From NCBI GenBank assembly GCA_937891215.1, contig CALAEU010000234.1:1-5938 (forward strand): a stretch of 5,938 nucleotides of DNA, written 5' to 3'. This document shows, in pieces, positions 1-4,164 of the stretch. Every line of letters begins with the position of its first letter. Positions within the stretch are counted from its first letter, which is position 1. Below the pieces are notes generated by a model that had not been told where the DNA came from, did no database searches, and saw nothing but the letters and a program-made list of their open reading frames with translations. The translations under genes were made by a program, and so were the position numbers. The DNA comes from an uncultured Clostridia bacterium. GTDB taxonomy: Bacteria > Bacillota_A > Clostridia > Oscillospirales > Acutalibacteraceae.

Positions 1-68
1 TTTCCTTTTGCATTTATATAATATTCAAGTGACAACATTACTTTCATTCCTATATCTACGTTTTTCAT
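1..68 (-). CDS. 5' end of an unidentified gene, cut by the window edge
   Basis: An open frame starts with ATG at 68-66 and runs 22 codons to the window edge without a stop. The protein begins MKNVDIGMKVML. I do not recognise it, and 22 residues are too few to assign a family. The start is supported by an AAAGG ribosome binding site (76-80, 7-nt spacer) and by a strong promoter at 110-139 on the same strand, so this looks like a genuine gene with its own transcription unit. It is not part of the hsd operon, although it reads the same way. The surrounding 150 bases are clearly more AT-rich than the hsdR sequence next to them. This suggests that a different DNA segment starts here. Confidence 0.5.
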   Translation of the reverse strand, partial: MKNVDIGMKVMLSLEYYINAKG

Positions 69-139
69 CTTTCTACCTTTCTAAACTCTTTTTTATCCTT
101 TGATGCTGTATTTTATCACTTTTTACCAAAAAATGTCAA
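69..139 (-). promoter_or_regulatory. Sigma-70/SigA-type promoter and leader of the leftmost gene
   Basis: On the minus strand, TTGACA (134-139, perfect -35 consensus) is followed by an 18-nt spacer and TAAAAT (110-115, one mismatch to the -10 consensus). A TG one base upstream of the -10 (117-118) gives an extended -10. Transcription would begin near 103. This leaves a leader of about 35 nt that carries an AAAGG ribosome binding site (76-80) before the ATG at 68. The promoter lies only 11 bases past the broken hsdR stop codon, and no hairpin terminator is visible between them, so hsd transcripts could read through. The rest of 1-150 shows nothing else I can support. Confidence 0.7.
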
Positions 140-150
140 TGTTATATCGC

Positions 151-1008
151 TTATTTTGGGTTTACGTGCACGTTGCAGTGTTTAACGTTTTCAAACTTTT
201 CTTCCAAAAGGTCGGCATATAATTTCGCCTGCTGGCGACCGACGGATACATCCTTGCAGGTTCGCTTTGCTTCGATAACCGCCAAAGGTTTGCCGTCATC
301 ACCAAAGAGGACATAATCGGCATAACCCACCTCGCTCTTGTTGGGCATACCGTAAAGCTCATATTCATTATACCAATCCTTGCCCTCGACCCAACCTGCA
401 TCGGAAAGCATTGTGTCGATATAAATCTTTCTTGTTTTATATTCCGAAATGTCAAGGGGCTTGGGAACATAGGTCTGTTGCTGTTCGGCACGGCGGGCGG
501 TGAGCTCGGCTTTTAACACCTTGTTTTCTTCTAAAAGTTCCTCAAAGTTGATTGCAACGGCAGAATCGAGAACCGTTTCGTTATGTTTTGTTAAGAGGTC
601 GGGGTTGAACTTTGTTTCTTCGTAAGTATCGGAATAGCAATATGCGATAAAATCGAGGAAATAAAAGAGGTTTTCCAAAGCAAGCTGGGCTTGTTCGGAT
701 TTAATGACCTTTGAGGAATGGGCGGAATTGTCGCCCACCTTGCGGATAAAATCAAGGCGACGGATGGTGTCGATTCCCACCACATCTTTGAATTCCGTTG
801 TGCTGATAAGGGTGTTAAAATTATCTTGATAAGGCATAACGAGAGAACCGTCAACAGAATACATCCATTTAACGGCAAACTCCGCACATCTGCGAACATT
901 TATAACACAGGTTGCGGCATCGATATTATAAACCCTCTCGGCAGTTATCGCCACATCGGCAAAACTGTCGAATTTTTTATCCTTTTTTAAGAAATCAAAG
1001 TTGGTCAT
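151..1008 (-). pseudogene. hsdR: Type I restriction endonuclease subunit R, N-terminal part only (truncated)
   Basis: HsdR is the motor and nuclease subunit of type I restriction enzymes. I chose ATG 1008 (AGAGG at 1016-1020, 7-nt spacer) over the in-frame GTG at 1023, because the protein then starts MTNFDFLKKDKKF, a typical HsdR opening. Of 285 residues, about 1-125 are the DUF4145-like helical domain found at this end of many HsdR proteins. Residues 155-178 look like a short coiled coil. Residues 190-270 are the PD-(D/E)xK nuclease core: D231, E246-A-K248 and the QxxxY motif Q260/Y264. Similarity ends near F272 (about position 193). The last 13 residues look foreign and end at TAA 151-153. 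Family members run to about 1000 residues with a DEAD-box translocase that is absent here, so cleavage and translocation should be lost. It lies 27 nt after the ATPase gene as the last cistron of the operon. The motif assignment is firm; whether the break is natural or an assembly fault is open. Confidence 0.88.
167..174. repeat. Left copy of an 8-bp direct repeat near the hsdR break
   Basis: TGCACGTT at 167-174 is identical and in the same orientation to 5513-5520. It lies inside the foreign-looking tail of the truncated hsdR and overlaps a perfect 10-bp palindrome, ACGTGCACGT (164-173). An 8-bp match between two border regions can occur by chance, so its role is uncertain. Confidence 0.4.
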
Positions 1009-1015
1009 AACGACA

Positions 1016-1020
1016 CCTCT
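1016..1020 (-). promoter_or_regulatory. Ribosome binding site deciding the hsdR start
   Basis: AGAGG on the minus strand lies 7 nt before ATG 1008. The upstream in-frame GTG at 1023 overlaps the region just before this site and has no Shine-Dalgarno of its own, so ATG 1008 is preferred. The same AGAGG sequence and spacing is used for the ATPase gene. Confidence 0.7.
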
Positions 1021-1035
1021 CACGATTGTAACAAA

Positions 1036-2652
1036 TCAAATATCTGCTACTATTTTATAATCTATAACCTCTTTAATAAATTTTCTGGCATCATCAAGTT
1101 TGGGTTCAAGAGCCAAATCATAATTTTCTAATACATAATACACCCAATCTTTTTTCTCTTTGCGGATTGTTTTATCGAAACATTCAATCTCTCCGACAGG
1201 AATAATAAACAAACCGATATTCTTGCACACCGCTTCGACTTTTTCGTATGCGGCTGGCTCGTCATCCATAAAACCAGCTTTGCCGATTTTTTTGATAGTG
1301 TCCCAAGAATTTGGCTTTGCATTCATACTATCATAAATGATTTTCATATTTGATTCTATTGTATTATCCCAAGTTGACCCAAAAGATTCGAGGAGAGCTC
1401 TAAAAGTTGGTTTTGAATTTAATATGTCAAAATCGCAAATTGCAACAACAGGAACATTTACCGCTTTCAATGCGGAAACAATGTCTTTTGCACGATGTTT
1501 TCCTCCGCAATGTGTGAACAATATATCTGGTGCGATTTCTCCCTTTTGTTCATATATTGCATTGATTAATGATTGATAGAACAAACAATCGTAATCACTT
1601 TCGCAAACAACCACTTTTTCGTGAAACAAACCGCTCAAAATATTAGAATATCGTAAAATTGGATTGCTCCAAAACTTTTTGATTTCTGCATTTTCGAGCA
1701 CATTCATTTTGTTGATATTATCTTCGCGATTGATTCTGATAACTGTTACATTTTCATTATCTGCATCTAATAAACCTTGTAAAAAATCTTCGCTATGAGT
1801 GGATATTAATAACTGACGATTATTGGGATTATTTTTGGCAAGCATTTTACCAAGAAGCCTCGCTTGAGGCGGATGTAAAAAAGCTTCGGGTTCATCAATC
1901 AGGGTAATGTTGTATTCTGAAGTGAGTGTGTCGAGCAAAATGCTTGCAAAACTTCGCATTCCATCCCCCTGTTCGTGTAGTTTGGGAAGTTTCGCAACCT
2001 GTTTGTAATATTCATCTTGTGTAGCTATCGTAAAATCATTTTTGTTTGGTGCCTTTCCTACATGTAAAGGTACAGTTCTAATTTCATTACGATTAACTAC
2101 CAAATCCACTCCGAATGCTTGACGAAAATAATCAGATAATTTCTGTGCAAGAGCCTCATTGTTTATCAACTTATAAATTGGATGTTGTTCGGGACGGTTG
2201 TCTCTTTGCAATGCATTTGAGACAGTCAATCGCAAGTCTGTACTAAGTCGCTTGATAAACAAAGTGTGCATATCATTATATAAATACTTTTTGTTCCAAT
2301 ATGAAACCAAATCATCAAGCGAAAAAGAGGAATATGCACCAATTATTTGATACCTTCCAGAATCATTAAGATAAAAGTTTTTATTAAAGAAACCCGATTC
2401 ATCAATATTTCCAACAAAGTCATTTTCTGCGGCTGTTAAAACAACAGTGCCTAGCTTGTATGATTTATCCGATATGTTCTCCGCATCTTTTAAAACTTGA
2501 CTTTTTCCGCTATTGTTAGCTCCTGTAAATACAACAATGCTATTTCGACTCGTTGGGATTTTTGTTCCGTCGTTGAAACAAATGCTTTTAAAAAACATCT
2601 GTGGCTTTTCTTTTGTTTTTGGGGTTTTATCTGAAAATAATTCTTTTATCAC
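1036..2652 (-). CDS. OLD-like ATPase with C-terminal Toprim nuclease domain, encoded in the RM operon
   Basis: The predicted protein has 538 residues. The ATPase half shows Walker A GANNSGKS (44-51), a signature-like LHEQGDGMRS (225-234), Walker B LIDEPEAFLHP (251-261) and an H-loop STHS (284-287). This is the layout of AAA15/21, OLD-type ABC ATPases. The C-terminal half looks like Toprim: VVVCESDYD (347-355, acidic motif E351), a GGK turn near 383-385, the DxD motif CDFD (406-409) and the late acidic motif GEIECF (487-492). OLD-family proteins, including the Gabija subunit GajA, use this combination to cut DNA in phage defence. No UvrD-like helicase (GajB) adjoins it, so it fits a single-gene OLD-like nuclease. 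Position between hsdS and hsdR recalls the 'restriction-linked ORFs' (rlo) of other type I loci. I chose GTG 2652 because AGAGG precedes it by 7 nt; the longer TTG 2670 start would add six residues and has no visible ribosome binding site. Its GC content appears lower than that of hsdM and hsdR. Family call firm, precise role inferred. Confidence 0.88.
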   Translation of the reverse strand: MIKELFSDKTPKTKEKPQMFFKSICFNDGTKIPTSRNSIVVFTGANNSGKSQVLKDAENISDKSYKLGTVVLTAAENDFVGNIDESGFFNKNFYLNDSGRYQIIGAYSSFSLDDLVSYWNKKYLYNDMHTLFIKRLSTDLRLTVSNALQRDNRPEQHPIYKLINNEALAQKLSDYFRQAFGVDLVVNRNEIRTVPLHVGKAPNKNDFTIATQDEYYKQVAKLPKLHEQGDGMRSFASILLDTLTSEYNITLIDEPEAFLHPPQARLLGKMLAKNNPNNRQLLISTHSEDFLQGLLDADNENVTVIRINREDNINKMNVLENAEIKKFWSNPILRYSNILSGLFHEKVVVCESDYDCLFYQSLINAIYEQKGEIAPDILFTHCGGKHRAKDIVSALKAVNVPVVAICDFDILNSKPTFRALLESFGSTWDNTIESNMKIIYDSMNAKPNSWDTIKKIGKAGFMDDEPAAYEKVEAVCKNIGLFIIPVGEIECFDKTIRKEKKDWVYYVLENYDLALEPKLDDARKFIKEVIDYKIVADI

Positions 2653-2659
2653 ATTTTCA

Positions 2660-2664
2660 CCTCT
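2660..2664 (-). promoter_or_regulatory. Ribosome binding site of the ATPase gene, overlapping the hsdS stop
   Basis: AGAGG on the minus strand lies 7 nt before GTG 2652 and overlaps the hsdS TAG (2663-2665). Ribosomes finishing hsdS would be well placed to start the ATPase, so the two are probably translationally coupled. The site decides between GTG 2652 and the TTG at 2670. Confidence 0.65.
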
Positions 2665-3721
2665 ATCCAAAATATTTTTGCATTAATGATTTTTTAAGGG
2701 TTTCGAGTTTTTCGAGAGATTTTTTGACTTCAAGTTTCAATTTGTCGGTTTGTTCAACAAACTCTGCAAACTGGTTTTGTAGGTCGATTGGTGGAATAAT
2801 ATACTGCACATTTTCCAAAGGTTTTTGGGTCACTTTCGGTTGCCCAGAAAAATCTGCATATTGCGAAAAATTTAGATAGGTCATTAGCATATAAAGAAAA
2901 TCCAAATTGAATTTATTTGTCTTAAACTCTTTTATATAAATGGCATTATCTGTTATCCACACAGGTTCTTTGACAATCTTAACATTGCCGCAATATGCTC
3001 CGACACGACCTATAATAATTGTTGAAAAATCAATCAAAGCATCATCAGTATGCCAAGCGATGCCATTACCGCCATAAACAGGTATGCCATCATCTTTTCG
3101 TTTTGCTTCACATAAAAACTTACCACTTGAAAAAGCAAACAAGGACTTTCCATTCTCTGATGGGTAGCACTTATCATTTACCAATGGGTCGCCAAACAGT
3201 TCGATAAATCGGGATTTGACGAGTTGGTCGAGTTTGGTTAGTTGTTGTTTTCTCGCTCTGATTAAAGCAGTAATATTATCAAAAATGGCGGATGTTTTTT
3301 TCTGTTCATTAAGGGAGGGCACGGGAATATCTGTATCAAACAAAACACTTTTGCTAATTGCTTTGAAAGTGCTACCTGTACCTTTAGAGTTCAGTTCATC
3401 CACTTTGCTTTCAAGAGCATACCAAAGATATTTTTGAATGCACTTGTCTGCATTAACAGTCAATGCTGCCAAGCCACGACCAATACAACATTTTTCATCT
3501 GCAATATTCAATGCACCAATCGGTGCTCGAACAGAAATCAAAATGTCATTTTGATTTGCTACTTTTGTTGGAGCATTGCACCACACCCGTACTTTTGGAT
3601 GTATTTCACCGAAATCGGCATTGCCTTGAAAGAAAGGGATACCTTGTCCCTTATCATTGTAAGACGATGAATCGGGTGATTGCCCCATGTTTATTCTACA
3701 AATATCCGAGAGTTTTGCCAT
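2663..3721 (-). CDS. hsdS: Type I restriction-modification specificity subunit S
   Basis: HsdS holds the DNA target recognition of the M2S methylase and of the R-containing restriction complex. Its 352 residues show two half-repeats. Target-recognition domain 1 spans about 1-135; its start, LSDICRINMGQSPDSSSYN, is a widespread TRD type, followed by IPFFQGNADFGEIHPK. A central helical spacer spans about 136-180 (LNEQKKTSAIF to VKSRFIELFGDP). Target-recognition domain 2 spans about 190-310, with IPVYGGNGIAWHTD and GRVGAYCGNV. A C-terminal helix spans about 311-352 (PPIDLQNQFAEFV to KKSLMQKYFG). It is slightly short but complete. The start at 3721 overlaps the preceding stop (TAATG) and has a GGGGG Shine-Dalgarno (3729-3733, 7-nt spacer). 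The bipartite DNA target cannot be read from sequence. No second hsdS or inverted half-copy is seen here, so shuffling of specificities is not supported within this window. Confidence 0.95.
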   Translation of the reverse strand: MAKLSDICRINMGQSPDSSSYNDKGQGIPFFQGNADFGEIHPKVRVWCNAPTKVANQNDILISVRAPIGALNIADEKCCIGRGLAALTVNADKCIQKYLWYALESKVDELNSKGTGSTFKAISKSVLFDTDIPVPSLNEQKKTSAIFDNITALIRARKQQLTKLDQLVKSRFIELFGDPLVNDKCYPSENGKSLFAFSSGKFLCEAKRKDDGIPVYGGNGIAWHTDDALIDFSTIIIGRVGAYCGNVKIVKEPVWITDNAIYIKEFKTNKFNLDFLYMLMTYLNFSQYADFSGQPKVTQKPLENVQYIIPPIDLQNQFAEFVEQTDKLKLEVKKSLEKLETLKKSLMQKYFG

Positions 3722-4164
3722 TATCCCACCCCCTTAAAAAGTGCTATCAAAGCCACTATTAAAGCAATTAAAGAAATATTTGTGTTGAAGAATTCAACTG
3801 TGTCAGATTCGCTATCATCAAAGGTTTCTTGTTGGCATAAAAATGCATATATGCCAACCACAAGAAAGGCAATGGTTAACACAATGCAATTTATAAGCGG
3901 GGCATTATTTTTTGAATATGCCTCTGACCAAGTTGCATATATACTAAGACCTGCCAAGACATAAACCATAGCAAAAGTCATACCGTTAAAAAATTTCATG
4001 GCGGAGGTTCTAATTTTTCCTTTACCTTTTTCTTTTTTTGCGGTTTTATTTGCTTTTACAATGGCATCTGCCAATTTATCATAATCTATTTCAAGATTAA
4101 GTTGCTCAATATTGTTTACTGTAGTTTGCTTTTCGGGTTGTTTGGATTTTTTCTTTTTGCCCAT
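3721..4164 (-). CDS. Small predicted three-helix membrane protein inserted between hsdM and hsdS
   Basis: A 147-residue protein that I do not recognise as a named family. The N-terminus is very lysine-rich (MGKKKKSKQPEK). It is followed by an acidic amphipathic stretch, NLEIDYDKLADAIVKANK (23-40), and a second basic patch (41-57). Three hydrophobic segments are visible: about 59-79, 88-109 and 128-145. The segment between helices 2 and 3 is acidic (DDSESDTVEF). The positive charge before helix 1 predicts a cytoplasmic N-terminus. The start at 4164 has GGAGG (4174-4178, 9-nt spacer), and the gene ends in TAATG with hsdS, so it is a real coupled cistron. Its first 59 nt overlap the hsdM 3' end in another frame. 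A membrane protein is not a normal part of a type I RM operon. It may act with the ATPase-Toprim protein as a membrane effector or anchor, but this is inference from position only. Confidence 0.75.
   Translation of the reverse strand: MGKKKKSKQPEKQTTVNNIEQLNLEIDYDKLADAIVKANKTAKKEKGKGKIRTSAMKFFNGMTFAMVYVLAGLSIYATWSEAYSKNNAPLINCIVLTIAFLVVGIYAFLCQQETFDDSESDTVEFFNTNISLIALIVALIALFKGVG

Noticed and set aside
164..173. Palindrome ACGTGCACGT as a terminator or operator
   Set aside because: It is too short, has no loop or T-run on either strand, and lies inside the broken hsdR frame. It was noted only as overlapping the direct repeat.
718..990. Plus-strand ORFs across the window (for example 718-990, 2601-2879, 3463-3762, 4112-4519)
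   Set aside because: All lie antisense within well-supported genes, have no ribosome binding site or family resemblance, and are shadow frames.
1036..2652. Gabija (GajAB), PARIS or Septu system
   Set aside because: No UvrD-like GajB is adjacent. PARIS AriA lacks a fused Toprim nuclease half and needs AriB. No HNH partner for Septu is present. Only an OLD-like single protein is supported.
3295..3301. Seven-T run in hsdS as a phase-variation tract
   Set aside because: Seven bases encoding lysine codons in an AT-rich gene is ordinary, and there is no sign of an off-frame variant.
2663..3721. Invertible hsdS shuffling locus
   Set aside because: No second hsdS, no inverted half-gene and no recombinase are present in the window.
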